Assembly (NCBI GenBank): GCA_902619615.1
Contig: CACNFD010000001.1
Coordinates: 121,001-185,000, forward strand
Reading direction: 5' to 3'
From: an uncultured SAR116 cluster alpha proteobacterium
GTDB taxonomy: Bacteria; Pseudomonadota; Alphaproteobacteria; Puniceispirillales; Marisalimonadaceae
Length of the DNA: 64,000 nucleotides
Of the stretch, positions 53,389-62,956 are shown piece after piece. Made by a program: the position numbers and the translations under genes. Positions within the stretch are counted from its first letter, which is position 1. Each line of letters begins with the position of its first letter. Under the pieces are notes generated by a model. It ran no database searches, was not told the DNA's origin, and saw only the letters and a program-made list of their open reading frames with translations.

Positions 53389-53871
53389 ATGAATATGATA
53401 TCTAAGAGCTTTGATCCAAAGCTAGTAGAATGGCGAAATGTTAAAGATCCAGAAAATAAGGAGTTTAAAGTTGACTTTGATTATAGTCTTCTAGGATATG
53501 ACATTAAATCAGGGCGTCTTGATATGCTATTAAGGTATGCTAATTTAAGTCACTGTAGACGACATAGACATGTAGCTTCAACATTAACGATGGTTTTAGA
53601 AGGTGAACAACACTTAACTGAATGGCAATCAGACGGATCCAAAAAATCTATCGTAAGAAAAAAAGGAGATTATGCTATAGCAGGTGCTGATGCACTTCCA
53701 CATGATGAACGTGGAGGCAAACATGGGGGAACAGTTCTATTGTCAATGAATGCGCCTAATGGAATATTATTTGAATATTTTGATGAAAATATGGAAAATG
53801 GATGGACATTATCGATAGAAGAATATGTAGAAAATTGGAAAAAAGGAGTAATATACGGGCAGAGAAAATAA
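53389..53871 (+). CDS. Cupin-domain protein
   Basis: 160 residues. The cupin motif 1 segment is CRRHRHVASTLTMVLEGEQH, and motif 2 is VRKKGDYAIAGADALPHDERGG. A metal site of two His, one Glu and one His is plausible. It could be a dioxygenase or small-molecule binding protein. It follows the PanB-like gene after 123 bases, and the ribosome binding site AAAAGGAAG precedes the ATG. Confidence 0.75.
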   Translation: MNMISKSFDPKLVEWRNVKDPENKEFKVDFDYSLLGYDIKSGRLDMLLRYANLSHCRRHRHVASTLTMVLEGEQHLTEWQSDGSKKSIVRKKGDYAIAGADALPHDERGGKHGGTVLLSMNAPNGILFEYFDENMENGWTLSIEEYVENWKKGVIYGQRK

Positions 53872-53884
53872 GAAGAATTTTTTA

Positions 53885-54454
53885 ATGATAAAAATCTTAT
53901 TATTAATGACAATTTTTGTAATTTCTAATAATTCTTTTGCTCAAAATAATACTGTTGATATTGACAAACTTTGTTTAGGTAAGACTTGTACTAAACCTAT
54001 AAAAGAATTTAAAATTTCAAATTTTTTTTTTAAAACAAGAAACTGTGAAACTAAAGACTATAGAAAATGTCTGCTATGGTTTGGAAATAAGGGAAACAAA
54101 GTTAAAATTAGTTGGGTCAAATATTACAGAATAATTAATGGCCCAATTCCAACCAAGTCAACTTGTATAAAAGGAAAACCAGTTTGGTTTCAAGATATAC
54201 CTTTTCCGAATAATAAAGATCTAAATATCAATATTTTAAAATTTTTTCGAAAATTTAATTATCAAAACAAAGAAAAAATGTACTTTAATGAACCAATTAT
54301 TAAAACATTTAACTATTTTTCTGAATCCGACAAATCCTTGGGAGTATTAGTTCAAAGTAAGAACTTTAAAGGTATTAGAAAAAAACAAATCTATGTATTT
54401 GACACCGAAGGGGATAATTTTGAGGTTGTTAAACCACTTTGTAAAAATAATTAA
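53885..54454 (+). CDS. Exported protein of unknown function with cysteine pairs
   Basis: 189 residues, signal peptide to about residue 19 (SFA). Mature region has six cysteines (LCLGKTC, NCET, KCLLW, TCIKG, PLCKNN), likely forming disulfides. No recognised domain. It follows the cupin gene by 13 bases. Confidence 0.6.
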   Translation: MIKILLLMTIFVISNNSFAQNNTVDIDKLCLGKTCTKPIKEFKISNFFFKTRNCETKDYRKCLLWFGNKGNKVKISWVKYYRIINGPIPTKSTCIKGKPVWFQDIPFPNNKDLNINILKFFRKFNYQNKEKMYFNEPIIKTFNYFSESDKSLGVLVQSKNFKGIRKKQIYVFDTEGDNFEVVKPLCKNN

Positions 54455-54578
54455 AGTGACAATTTTAACGAGCGTAATTTAAATTTGTAATTTACAAACG
54501 CTATCTATGAAAATTATGCAATCAAATTACAAATATACTTTTGAATGAGCAGTGTAATCAATTTATAGCTACTTGAGG

Positions 54579-56084
54579 TTAAGACTTTGATTTTAAATCC
54601 TTCAAAACTTCAGAAACGACCTTAATTGCAATTTTATTATCTTCAATCTCTGACTTATCAATAGATAAAGACAAACCCGGAATATTTCTTTCAATCAAAT
54701 TATCATTTTCCTGCGAAAATTTTACAACTTCATATGTTTGAACCGGATAAGAAATGCCCTTCACATTAATAGCCTCTTTTTTTTCACAGATAATTTTATT
54801 TCGAATTAATAAATATGTGTCTTCTGACAATAAAATTTTGTTAATACCAGCTCTTGCCTCAAGCCTAGATGCTAAGTTTACACCGTTGCCAATAATCGTG
54901 TAGTCTAGTCTATCTTCAGAGCCAAAATTACCAACCGTACACACTCCTGTATGGATTCCCATTCGCGCATTTAAAGGTTTTGCTAATCCTTTTTTTCTCC
55001 ACGAAATTCTAAGCTTGTTGAGTTCTTCTAACATGTCCATTGCCATCGAAACACACGCTATTGCATCTTCTTCGTCTCCCTTTGAATTAGGGTCTCCAAA
55101 AAAAACTAAAATCGCATCACCAATAAATTTGTCTATTGTCCCACCCCATTTAATAGCGACATTAGACATTTTTGTTAGATATTGGGTTAGAAGTTCTGTT
55201 AAAACCTCAGGTTCTAATCTTTCAGTTAATTCTGTAAAACCTTGCAAATCTGAGAAAAAAACTGTCAAAGGCTTTCGCTTTGTTTGGACCTTTACGTCTA
55301 GTTTGCCTGAAAATATTGACTCATAAACTTGAGGTGAAAAGTATTTTGACAACTTTTCTGAAAGTGTTTTCAATTCAGAAGTTCTTTCCTCAACCTTTTT
55401 TTCGAGATTTATGTTTAAACTCTCTAGTTCTTGATGAGCTTTATTTAATTCTTTTAATCTTTTTTGCTCAAGTTGATAAAGCCTTGCATTTTCTAAAGCA
55501 CTAGCAGTTTGATTTGCTAATATTCCAATCAATATTTCATCAGATTTATCAAAAATGTTCATTTTTTCACTTTCAACAGAAAATACACCAACGAGCTCAT
55601 TATCTATAAGCATTGGTATTGCGACCTGACTTTCCGCGTTTTTGAGACCTGGCAATTCAACTTTGTCCTGTAATTTATTTTTATTAGTAATTTGAACTTG
55701 TTCACGAATTGCTTGCATGTAACTTCTCTGCATTCCTAAATTTGCCATTCTCATGAGTTTTTTCTTTTCAGCAACTATGCCAATTACTCCAACACCAAAT
55801 TCAACTTTTGCACCAATCCCTCTTTTTTCATATCCATAAGTTTCTAAAACTTTGAGATGTTTTTTATTTTCAGAAACTAGTAAAATCATAGAGTGTTTAA
55901 ATCCAAAAAATTCATTCATTAATGATAGCATTGAAGAAGCAATTAAGTTTAAATCGAGAGATTTATTTATTTGATTAGAAATTTGTTTGATTATTTCGAT
56001 TTCTTTTGATTTTCTATCAAGAAGAATTTTAATATTTTCTAACTCATTTTTAGATTGTGAAATTTTATCCATGCAAACTGACAT
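54579..56084 (-). CDS. GAF-coiled-coil class III adenylyl cyclase
   Basis: 501 residues, no membrane helix. A short coiled coil, a GAF domain (about 30-200), a second coiled coil (QLEQKRLKELNKAHQELESL) and a cyclase homology domain follow. Metal Asp in VFFSDLQGFTEL and FIGDAILVFFG; adenine-specifying Lys (TIDKF) and Asp (LDYTIIG), and NLASRLE with the transition-state pair. The GAF domain should sense a small molecule. This is the second cyclase in the window, cytoplasmic in contrast to the membrane one at 35.0 kb. Confidence 0.85.
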   Translation of the reverse strand: MSVCMDKISQSKNELENIKILLDRKSKEIEIIKQISNQINKSLDLNLIASSMLSLMNEFFGFKHSMILLVSENKKHLKVLETYGYEKRGIGAKVEFGVGVIGIVAEKKKLMRMANLGMQRSYMQAIREQVQITNKNKLQDKVELPGLKNAESQVAIPMLIDNELVGVFSVESEKMNIFDKSDEILIGILANQTASALENARLYQLEQKRLKELNKAHQELESLNINLEKKVEERTSELKTLSEKLSKYFSPQVYESIFSGKLDVKVQTKRKPLTVFFSDLQGFTELTERLEPEVLTELLTQYLTKMSNVAIKWGGTIDKFIGDAILVFFGDPNSKGDEEDAIACVSMAMDMLEELNKLRISWRKKGLAKPLNARMGIHTGVCTVGNFGSEDRLDYTIIGNGVNLASRLEARAGINKILLSEDTYLLIRNKIICEKKEAINVKGISYPVQTYEVVKFSQENDNLIERNIPGLSLSIDKSEIEDNKIAIKVVSEVLKDLKSKS

Positions 56085-56114
56085 ACTTCATAATTTAAAA
56101 AAATTTAATTAAAA

Positions 56115-56498
56115 CTACTCACTTATTGATATAACTTTATACACATCAGCTGCTCTTAATTTAAAGATACCTGTCATACCCGTCATAGACGCTATAGCTT
56201 GTAATTTCATATCCATTTCATCAAATAATTCACCTTCGGTCTCTTCATGATCAAATTTCAATTCTAAGTTGTATTGTTTTAATGTGCTAGGATCTGAAAT
56301 TGTTGCATAGGCATATGGATTTTCAGAAATATTTTTCTTTGTCTTATTAAAAAACTGAAATGAGAGAGCTACATGGTTTTCATCTACATACCATATCTGG
56401 GATATCACAGTAGTATTTGGTTCACCATCAGATGAACAACTTGTAATCCAACTTGGAAACATTCCTTGTAGTGCTGGCATGTGCTTATCTTTAATCAT
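56115..56498 (-). CDS. PPOX-clan FMN split-barrel protein, first of a pair
   Basis: 127 residues. MQALQGMFPSWITSCSSDGEPNTTVIS-like start (ALQGMFPSWITSCSSDGEP), VALSFQFFNKTKKNISENPYA and a final ADVYKVISI strand fit the split-barrel family. Overlaps the next gene by four bases, an ATG-stop coupling. The two may form a heterodimer around one FMN; this is inferred from size and pairing. Confidence 0.7.
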   Translation of the reverse strand: MIKDKHMPALQGMFPSWITSCSSDGEPNTTVISQIWYVDENHVALSFQFFNKTKKNISENPYAYATISDPSTLKQYNLELKFDHEETEGELFDEMDMKLQAIASMTGMTGIFKLRAADVYKVISISE

Positions 56499-56965
56499 TT
56501 GGTTACACTATTAGTTATTTCTTTACCAGCATCTGGGCCTGGTGTTTGAATATAGACTTTGTCAACTTTAAAAGTTATGCCAAGGTCTGGCACTTTCCCA
56601 AATTTATCTAAAGCAGCATCTTTTGACAAACCCACACTAGTGATAACATCAATAACGTTATTTCTATAATTTTCTGATATTTTAAGATCTTCATTATTTA
56701 ATTTTTCTGAGGAAACAAATTGGCCTTTAAAATTATAAGCTTCATGACTTATCATACCAACAAAAAAACTAACCCTTCCAGACTCACTTAAATATTGCAA
56801 AACATTTTTACACTCAGAGTTTATTACATAACAAGTAAGTGTGGATTGTATATTATCAATTTTTACACCTAAAGTATCTACATGCACTGTTTTATTGTCT
56901 TTGGACGAAACTCCAAAATGACCCAATCCATGCTCTAATGCATTTATTGTTAAGTTCGGTATCAA
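56495..56965 (-). CDS. PPOX-clan split-barrel-like protein, second of a pair
   Basis: 156 residues from a TTG at 56965 preceded by GGA. The alternating strand pattern (HFGVSSKDNKTVHVDTLG, LTCYVINSECKNVLQYLSESGRVSFFVG) is compatible with an FMN split barrel, but the match is weaker than that of the gene after it. A long helix-rich insertion follows. It was assigned because of its coupling to the better-recognised gene. Confidence 0.55.
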   Translation of the reverse strand: MIPNLTINALEHGLGHFGVSSKDNKTVHVDTLGVKIDNIQSTLTCYVINSECKNVLQYLSESGRVSFFVGMISHEAYNFKGQFVSSEKLNNEDLKISENYRNNVIDVITSVGLSKDAALDKFGKVPDLGITFKVDKVYIQTPGPDAGKEITNSVTK

Positions 56966-57147
56966 GATTTTTCCAAAAGTTTAAATTATTAACAAACAAG
57001 ATTAAATTTAATTTAAAACATATAAAAAGTAAATTAATTGGGTACTTAAATTATAAAAAATTTAATATGAAAAATTATAAACATTTGTGTAGTAGACTAA
57101 GAAATTATTTTGCTTATATATAGTATAAATTTCAATAAAGCTACAAG

Positions 57148-57702
57148 CTAAGGTGAGAGCCACTCACCTCGCCAATTTGTTGTCTTTTTATAATGAGCAC
57201 GAATATGTTTTACACCCAGAAGCAGTAGCTGAATTGATTGTATATCACATAATAATACTGCAAAACGTTTCTGATCTGGTGCAAGGTCATAGTCAAAGGG
57301 GCCTTCAATGACACTACCAGGGTTAGGAATAGTTCCATAAGCAACCCTAGAGTAAGTTGGAACATTTCTCCAGTTTTTAATGGTAATGTCTCCAACCTTC
57401 ACTTCAACGATAACGTCCATCTGAATTTGTAATTGCACTTTTGGCAACCAAATGTGAATTCCAGCCCGAGGGTTCTCCTTGAGTGCAAACATTTTTTTTG
57501 ATGAGTTGTCAGTATGGAATTCTATCTGGTTATTTTTTTGATCACACCGTCTCATCACTAGAGTACGAGCATTCGGGAAACCATCAGCACTTGATGTCAC
57601 AAAGGTAGGATGTCTTGCAGGCGATTTTTTATCAGCCTTACCACGATAAATTTGTGCCCAGCCAAAGTCTAAAAAATCATCTAATTTTTGAAAATCTTTC
57701 AT
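57148..57702 (-). CDS. FMN split-barrel (pyridoxamine-phosphate-oxidase-like) protein, higher G+C
   Basis: 184 residues. The segments SPARHPTFVTSSADGFPNARTLVMRRC, HTDNSSKKMFALKENPRAGIHIWL and QKRFAVLLCDIQSIQLLLLG match PNPO-like oxidases. Counting seven 60-base rows gives about 40% G+C, against roughly 30% in neighbours. That suggests recent acquisition. It ends 57148, with nothing readable in the gap that follows. Confidence 0.75.
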   Translation of the reverse strand: MKDFQKLDDFLDFGWAQIYRGKADKKSPARHPTFVTSSADGFPNARTLVMRRCDQKNNQIEFHTDNSSKKMFALKENPRAGIHIWLPKVQLQIQMDVIVEVKVGDITIKNWRNVPTYSRVAYGTIPNPGSVIEGPFDYDLAPDQKRFAVLLCDIQSIQLLLLGVKHIRAHYKKTTNWRGEWLSP

Positions 57703-57851
57703 TTGTATAATACTTAAAATCGAATAGTGGGTTGTAAACTATAATTATTTAATAAGACAAATATGTATGAAAAGAAAAAATACTCTTTTTCCTACTTAGG
57801 TTATAGTATAATTAAGATAAGTAAATATGTGGTTGAAAATTCTAATCACCA
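57703..57851. other. Short intergenic stretch, no gene seen
   Basis: AT-rich sequence between the split-barrel gene and a zinc-ribbon remnant. An ORF at 57763 spans it but has no family signature, and it reads in a different frame from the remnant. I see no promoter I would defend. Confidence 0.4.
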
Positions 57852-58035
57852 ATGCCTAGCACAAGAACAAAACAATGTTTTAAATACTCTACATATAAAG
57901 AAATTTTGTAACGTTGTAGATACGATGAAATCAAGTATTGGGTGTTTCTATGTGGAAATTGTCTTATGAAGATAAAATTTGAATTTAAAAATACCTATCG
58001 ATATGGTGGACTTGGAAGAGTAAGAAGAAATAGCT
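57852..58035 (+). pseudogene. Decayed small zinc-ribbon gene, copy 1
   Basis: From ATG 57852 the frame reads MPSTRTKQCFKYSTYKEIL, a TAA at 57909-57911, then RCRYDEIKYWVFLCGNCLMKIK...NTYRYGGLGRVRR. Two CxxC knuckles are implied; one cysteine has become Tyr. The C-terminal Y.YGG.W(K).KK type ending recurs at 63.2 kb. The 15 bases AAATACCTATCGATA (57989-58003) are identical in both copies. I do not have a family name. Confidence 0.6.
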
Positions 58036-58036
58036 A

Positions 58037-58765
58037 TTATCTTGCTAACTTTATAAACACATCCCCCATACCAGATTTTAATTCATCAATGGGAGTACTA
58101 TTTCTATATGGACAAAATCTTCCTGTTATCTTATTTGCATATATCTTTCTTAAATCAGAAGGCTCACAATATTTTGCTTCATGTAACATTCCAATTATTA
58201 ATTTACCATCTTGTATTTCCACTTGTTCATCGTCTAATTGATTACCTCTACAAAAATAATTCTTGTTAACTTTTTTAGGAAAATCATTCTTCATACATGG
58301 ATTATCTATAACTAATGCGTATACAACCTTGTTACCTTCTTTAAATTCCCTTGTTATCTTTTTAACTTTAGCGTATTTCATTAAGTCACATACACAAGGC
58401 CAACAGCATTTGTAGTAGTAACCACAAACTTCTTTTTTAGTTATATCCTCTTTTATATTTATAAATTGTGGTGTTGAATTTTCTGCAATTAAAGATCCTG
58501 AAACAGCACAATAATTTTTATTATATTCTTTAAACTCTGAAAATTTCTTATATTTATCTGAAATATGTTTATAAAATTTTGGTCCAGCTGCATTTCTGTT
58601 TCCATCTGGAAAAATTGACCGCCAGTCTTTAGATAGACTATGATAATATTTACCTTTGTTATCATTTGCTGAAGAAACAACTACATTTGTAATAATAAAT
58701 AATAAAGATAAGATGAAATAATGGGTAAGTCTTAAAACCAATCTAAATACCTTTTTGAAAAACAT
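58037..58765 (-). CDS. Cysteine-rich exported protein
   Basis: 242 residues. An N-terminal hydrophobic signal (about 12-33) precedes a mature part with nine to ten cysteines, including GYYYKCCWPCVCD and YFCRGN. No domain is recognised. It overlaps the CRTAC1-like gene by 23 bases, so the two are probably translated together. A secreted partner or inhibitor is possible. The end lies beside the zinc-ribbon remnant. Confidence 0.6.
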   Translation of the reverse strand: MFFKKVFRLVLRLTHYFILSLLFIITNVVVSSANDNKGKYYHSLSKDWRSIFPDGNRNAAGPKFYKHISDKYKKFSEFKEYNKNYCAVSGSLIAENSTPQFINIKEDITKKEVCGYYYKCCWPCVCDLMKYAKVKKITREFKEGNKVVYALVIDNPCMKNDFPKKVNKNYFCRGNQLDDEQVEIQDGKLIIGMLHEAKYCEPSDLRKIYANKITGRFCPYRNSTPIDELKSGMGDVFIKLAR

Positions 58766-60161
58766 AAGTTTTATTAAGTTGATTTATATTAAAATTATTT
58801 GACGATCCGTCAGTCCATCTAATTGTAACACTATTAACTTTTTCTCCATTTCTTAGTCCGTAATGAGCAACGGGCTCCATCTGGCATAAATAACCAGACC
58901 CAGCATCAATAGTTTTTGCATGATTTCTCATATTAGTATTAAGTATTACAGTAGCTCCTCTTGCTGGTGCATTGAAGGGTGTTTTTGGTAAAATTCTTAA
59001 AAAGTTGAAAGATTTTTTAATATTTGCTTTAAATAAAGAAAGTGGTTGCAATCCTGATTCACCATGTGAAACTAGTAATTCAAGAATGCCATCGTTGTCA
59101 ATATCTGCTACAGCTGCACCTGTACCTAATCCTAAAGGTTCTAGTCCGTTACCTAGCTGAATTTGTTTTAATTCTCCATCACTTAAGATTTTAAATAGTT
59201 TATTGGGCTCTCCAATATTGTTTACAAAAATTTCATCAAAACCATCATTATCAAAATCAGCTGAAATTATAGTTCTTACTCTTGATGGAATTTTGAATTC
59301 AGAATTAGCAATGTCATTAAACTTGTTTCTGTTATTTAAAAAAATTCTGTGTTCACCATTCCAATTACCACTAACAATATCTAATTTACCTCTATATAAA
59401 AAATCAGTAAGCGTCGTACCGCGACCATTTTCAAATGTATCTTCAACACCCAGGCTTTCTGCAACATTTTTAAATGTGCCATTTTCATTTACATAAAGAA
59501 AGTTTGGCCCTCTCTCATTTGCTGCAAAAATATCCATATAATTACTTAAGATGTGGCCTGCAATAACTGCTCTTCCACCAGTTATTCTGTTGATGTTTAG
59601 TAACGGTGCTTGGTCTACGATGCTTCCTTTTTTTAGTTCATAAAAACGGGTTGGGCCACCATAATTAGCAACATAAATTCCATACTTACCATCACCATTT
59701 CGATCTACACACACAACTGACCTTCCCGCTGTTAAATTTAAAGATCCCAAGTTTTTATCAAGTTGAAATAAATCTATTATATCTTTGTTATTATCAAGCA
59801 ATCGATCAGAAAACTGTTTTTGGCCACTATATGTATCAGTATTAAGAAAATATAATTCTTCAAAACCATCATTATCAATATCGCATGCAGCTACCCCAAT
59901 CGTGGATCTAGCCTGGTCAGCAAACAAATTATTTGTATTAATATTTTCTAAAAAACCATTCTTGTGGGATAAAATCAAATTAGGAAATTTAAATCCTGTA
60001 ACAACGAACTCAAACTTCCCATCTTTATTAAAATCAGTTACAGAAACCCCATAACTTAATCTTTTTTGATTATTTTTGATTGAAGCAGATATGTCTTGGA
60101 AAAATTCACCAAAAGAAGGATTAAACATTAAGATAAAGATAAGCGTAATTATTGTTTTCAT
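58743..60161 (-). CDS. FG-GAP/ASPIC (CRTAC1-like) secreted protein
   Basis: 472 residues with a signal peptide (to about 18). Calcium-binding DxDxDG-type loops appear five times: TDFNKDGKF, CDIDNDGFE, VDRNGDGKY, ADFDNDGFD and ADIDNDGIL, within a beta-propeller of FG-GAP repeats. The UnbV/ASPIC domain ends the protein (HYGLRNGEKV, VTIRWTDGSS). Extracellular adhesion or polysaccharide binding is common for this architecture. Its role here is not known. Confidence 0.85.
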   Translation of the reverse strand: MKTIITLIFILMFNPSFGEFFQDISASIKNNQKRLSYGVSVTDFNKDGKFEFVVTGFKFPNLILSHKNGFLENINTNNLFADQARSTIGVAACDIDNDGFEELYFLNTDTYSGQKQFSDRLLDNNKDIIDLFQLDKNLGSLNLTAGRSVVCVDRNGDGKYGIYVANYGGPTRFYELKKGSIVDQAPLLNINRITGGRAVIAGHILSNYMDIFAANERGPNFLYVNENGTFKNVAESLGVEDTFENGRGTTLTDFLYRGKLDIVSGNWNGEHRIFLNNRNKFNDIANSEFKIPSRVRTIISADFDNDGFDEIFVNNIGEPNKLFKILSDGELKQIQLGNGLEPLGLGTGAAVADIDNDGILELLVSHGESGLQPLSLFKANIKKSFNFLRILPKTPFNAPARGATVILNTNMRNHAKTIDAGSGYLCQMEPVAHYGLRNGEKVNSVTIRWTDGSSNNFNINQLNKTYVFQKGI

Positions 60162-60310
60162 CTGATGTATATATTATTTCTATAAAAATTTTCAATGAGT
60201 TAAATTTTTAGAATGATGAGTTGTAATTTATAAGGTTAAGATTATATCAATTTCATAAATATTATTTACCCATAATATCTTCAAGTAATTCTAGTTTAGT
60301 AGTTTGTTAA

Positions 60311-61072
60311 ATGAAAAATGTCCAAATAATTCTTGCTTGTTTAGTGCATATCTTTACTGGTTCTGGAATAATATTTAGCTTTATGGCATTAGTAACCGTT
60401 ATTGAGGGTTACAAATTATTAACTTTTATGTTTTTGGGTATTGCATTACTAGTTGACATTGTTGATGGAACTTTGGCTCGAAAATACAAAACAGAAATAA
60501 TTTTTCCAAATATTGACTGAAAGACTCTAGATACAATAATTGATTACATAAATTATATTTTTATACCTTCTATAATGATATATAAGTTTGGTTATTTACC
60601 TCCTGAGTTCACAATAATCATACCAATTTTCATCATATGTGTTTCTCTTTATTCTTATGTAAATACCAAGTTAGTTGACACATCATTTTCGTACATAGGA
60701 TTTCCTTCTATATGGAATGTAATCTTATTGTACTTAGAGATTTTGAGTTTTAATCAATGGATAAACTTATTTATAATCTTATTATTTATATTACTTAAGT
60801 TTGTTCCATTTAGAGTTATTCACCCAATGCGAAATGTTGGCTTTAAAAAAACTAATATCATTTTTTTATTTGGAACACTTTTTACAAGTTCAATTTTGTT
60901 AATGAATAAATTAGATGTAAAATTTATGAATGATTTTTATTTTTATTTTTTAATTTTATGGTTGATATTTAATAGTTATTTTATTTTATTTGTAATTTTT
61001 TCTAATTTATTATCATCGAAACTTTATCAAAAATTTAAGAAAAACCTGCCGACTGGTTGGTATAAAGACTGA
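60311..61072 (+). pseudogene. pcs: Phosphatidylcholine synthase with an in-frame TGA
   Basis: The frame reads from ATG 60311 to 60517, then TGA at 60518-60520, then stays open to 61072, giving 253 codons if the stop is counted as a residue. That matches Pcs length. VHIFTGSGIIFSF, then the CDP-alcohol phosphotransferase motif: DGTLAR, then NID-stop-KTLDTIIDY. The TGA falls on the invariant glycine of the G-x3-D-x3-D end of that motif, so GGA or GGN is expected. Pcs condenses choline with CDP-diacylglycerol. Many membrane helices follow the motif. Confidence 0.75.
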
Positions 61073-61077
61073 AAAAC

Positions 61078-61192
61078 CAGAAAAAACCCCAAAAACCGAA
61101 GTTCTTGAGGCACATCTAAGTCATTAATTTTATGAATATAGCTTGTTGCGGCGGGGTAGAGTTTGAACCTTCAGTCCTTCGGTAATGAGCTA
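61078..61192 (-). repeat. Degenerate initiator-tRNA 3' half with downstream flank, copy A
   Basis: On the minus strand, CTCATTACC at the anticodon position, GGTTCAAACTC at the T-loop and CCGCAACA at the acceptor end (61142-61192) resemble the 3' half of tRNA-fMet (CAT). The flank (61078-61141) matches the flank of copy B at 62.96 kb, including AAGAAC and a poly-A region. No 5' half is present, so it is not a functional tRNA. Confidence 0.6.
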
Positions 61193-61271
61193 ACAAATAT
61201 AAAATTTATAATTTAATGATTTTTTTTAGATATCGTATATAATTTAATATTTAATACCAAATAGGGCCACA

Positions 61272-62894
61272 TTGTCTAAATTCGTAAATGACATAATAAA
61301 TCTTGAAAATTTATTTAATAAAAAAAAATTTAATGAAATTCAAGAATTAGGTAAACATCTACAGAAAAAACATTCAGAATCATTTGAGATTAATTTAATT
61401 ATAGGAACAAGCTATCTAGTAGTAAAAAGACCTAATATTGCTTTACCTTTATTAATTAAGGCTAACAAATTAAATCCTTCTAGTAGTGTATGTCTTCTTA
61501 ATATAGCTCTTTGTTATAAACAATTGAAAATTATACCAGAATATAAAAGATATTTGGATTTAGCTAACTTTTGTGATCCTGAGAATGTAGATATTATTTG
61601 TGAATTAGGCTTTTTTCATTTGTTTGTAAATGAAATTTCAACATCTATTTCATACTATGAAAAAGTACTTAAAAACAAATTTAACGACCTTAATTTTATT
61701 CTAAATTTAAGTCAATCTTACCTAAGAGCAAACAACTCACCTAAAGTCATAGAAATTTGTCTCAATTATATTAAAAATGTAAACATGAATCCTCATGTAT
61801 TAAATACACTAGGAGTAGCTTATAAAAATATAGGTAATTTTATAAATGCTAAATTATATCTGAAAAAATCAATAATGATTTCTCCAGATAATTTTCAAGC
61901 ACACAGAAATCTATCTTCACTAATTGATTATAAAGATAATAAAAAACATCTTATGCAAATGGAATCGTTACTAAAAACTTATAATTCAAATATTGATTTA
62001 AACCTTGCTTTGTCAAAGGCTTATAAAGATCTTAAAAATAAAAAAAAGTATTTTGATCATCTAGAATTCGCAAATAAATCCAAAAAAACCGAATTAAAAT
62101 TTAATATAAATAATGAAAAACATAAATTTTTCAAAATTAAATCAATATTTGATAATGGTAGATTAGATGATTTTTCTTTTAAAGACCAATCATTCCGCCT
62201 TATTTTTATTCTGGGCTTACCAAGATCCGGTACTACGTTAACAGAAAATATTCTTTCTTCACATTCTCAAGTTTACGCTGGTGGGGAACTCAACGGAATG
62301 CAAAACTTAGGTGATCAAGTTTTATATAATGAAACAATAAATAATATTAATGATAAAGATCTTATAATTAAATTTAGACAGTATTATCTCGATAGGTTAC
62401 CTAATGTAGAAAAAACAATATTAAATATTACAGATAAGATGCCATTAAATTTTTTATGGATCGGTTTGATTTTTAGATGTTTTCCAAATGCTAAAATTAT
62501 TAACTTACAACGCAACCCTGTTGCTACGTGTTGGTCAATTTTTAACACCTACTTTCCGAGTGGTGGTAACGCTTATTCATATGATCAATCCGATATATAT
62601 GATTATTATAATTTATATTTAGACTTAATGCAGCACTGGAACAATATATATCCAAATAAAATATTTAATCTTGACTATGAAATGTTAACAACACAGCCAG
62701 AAGAGGAAATAAAAAAACTATTAATTTATTGTGACTTAAGTATACAAAAGTCTTGTTTTAATCCTCATTTAAGTAAAAGTGTTATAAGCACTGCCAGCTC
62801 AATTCAAGCAAGAAAAAAAATTTATACTGGAAGTTCTGATGACTGGAAAACTTATAAAGAATTTATATTTCCAAAAATATTTGATCTTACTTAA
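61272..62894 (+). CDS. TPR-sulfotransferase protein
   Basis: 540 residues from a TTG start. About 10-245 are TPR-like helical repeats (ALNP-type turns such as LNPSSSVC, NTLGVAYKNIGNF). The C-terminal sulfotransferase domain has the PAPS 5' loop LGLPRSGTTLTE and the 3' segment LQRNPVATCW. It would transfer sulfate from PAPS to a protein or carbohydrate. It lies between two tRNA 3' half copies. Confidence 0.85.
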   Translation: MSKFVNDIINLENLFNKKKFNEIQELGKHLQKKHSESFEINLIIGTSYLVVKRPNIALPLLIKANKLNPSSSVCLLNIALCYKQLKIIPEYKRYLDLANFCDPENVDIICELGFFHLFVNEISTSISYYEKVLKNKFNDLNFILNLSQSYLRANNSPKVIEICLNYIKNVNMNPHVLNTLGVAYKNIGNFINAKLYLKKSIMISPDNFQAHRNLSSLIDYKDNKKHLMQMESLLKTYNSNIDLNLALSKAYKDLKNKKKYFDHLEFANKSKKTELKFNINNEKHKFFKIKSIFDNGRLDDFSFKDQSFRLIFILGLPRSGTTLTENILSSHSQVYAGGELNGMQNLGDQVLYNETINNINDKDLIIKFRQYYLDRLPNVEKTILNITDKMPLNFLWIGLIFRCFPNAKIINLQRNPVATCWSIFNTYFPSGGNAYSYDQSDIYDYYNLYLDLMQHWNNIYPNKIFNLDYEMLTTQPEEEIKKLLIYCDLSIQKSCFNPHLSKSVISTASSIQARKKIYTGSSDDWKTYKEFIFPKIFDLT

Positions 62895-62956
62895 TAAAGG
62901 GAAATAAACCTGACGACTACCTATCACTTTACTTATCACCCTGTGATCATTATCAG

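Noticed and set aside
56839..57123. A 94-residue plus-strand ORF next to the split-barrel pair
   Set aside because: Half of it is antisense to the gene at 56495 and the rest is low-complexity, Lys- and Leu-rich sequence with no family signature.
57763..57969. A 68-residue plus-strand ORF
   Set aside because: It reads in another frame from the zinc-ribbon remnant, which has the recognisable cysteine knuckles.
60518..60520. TGA read as glycine by a different genetic code
   Set aside because: Other genes in the window end in TGA at expected places (for example 22930, 26220 and 51175), so the code is standard.
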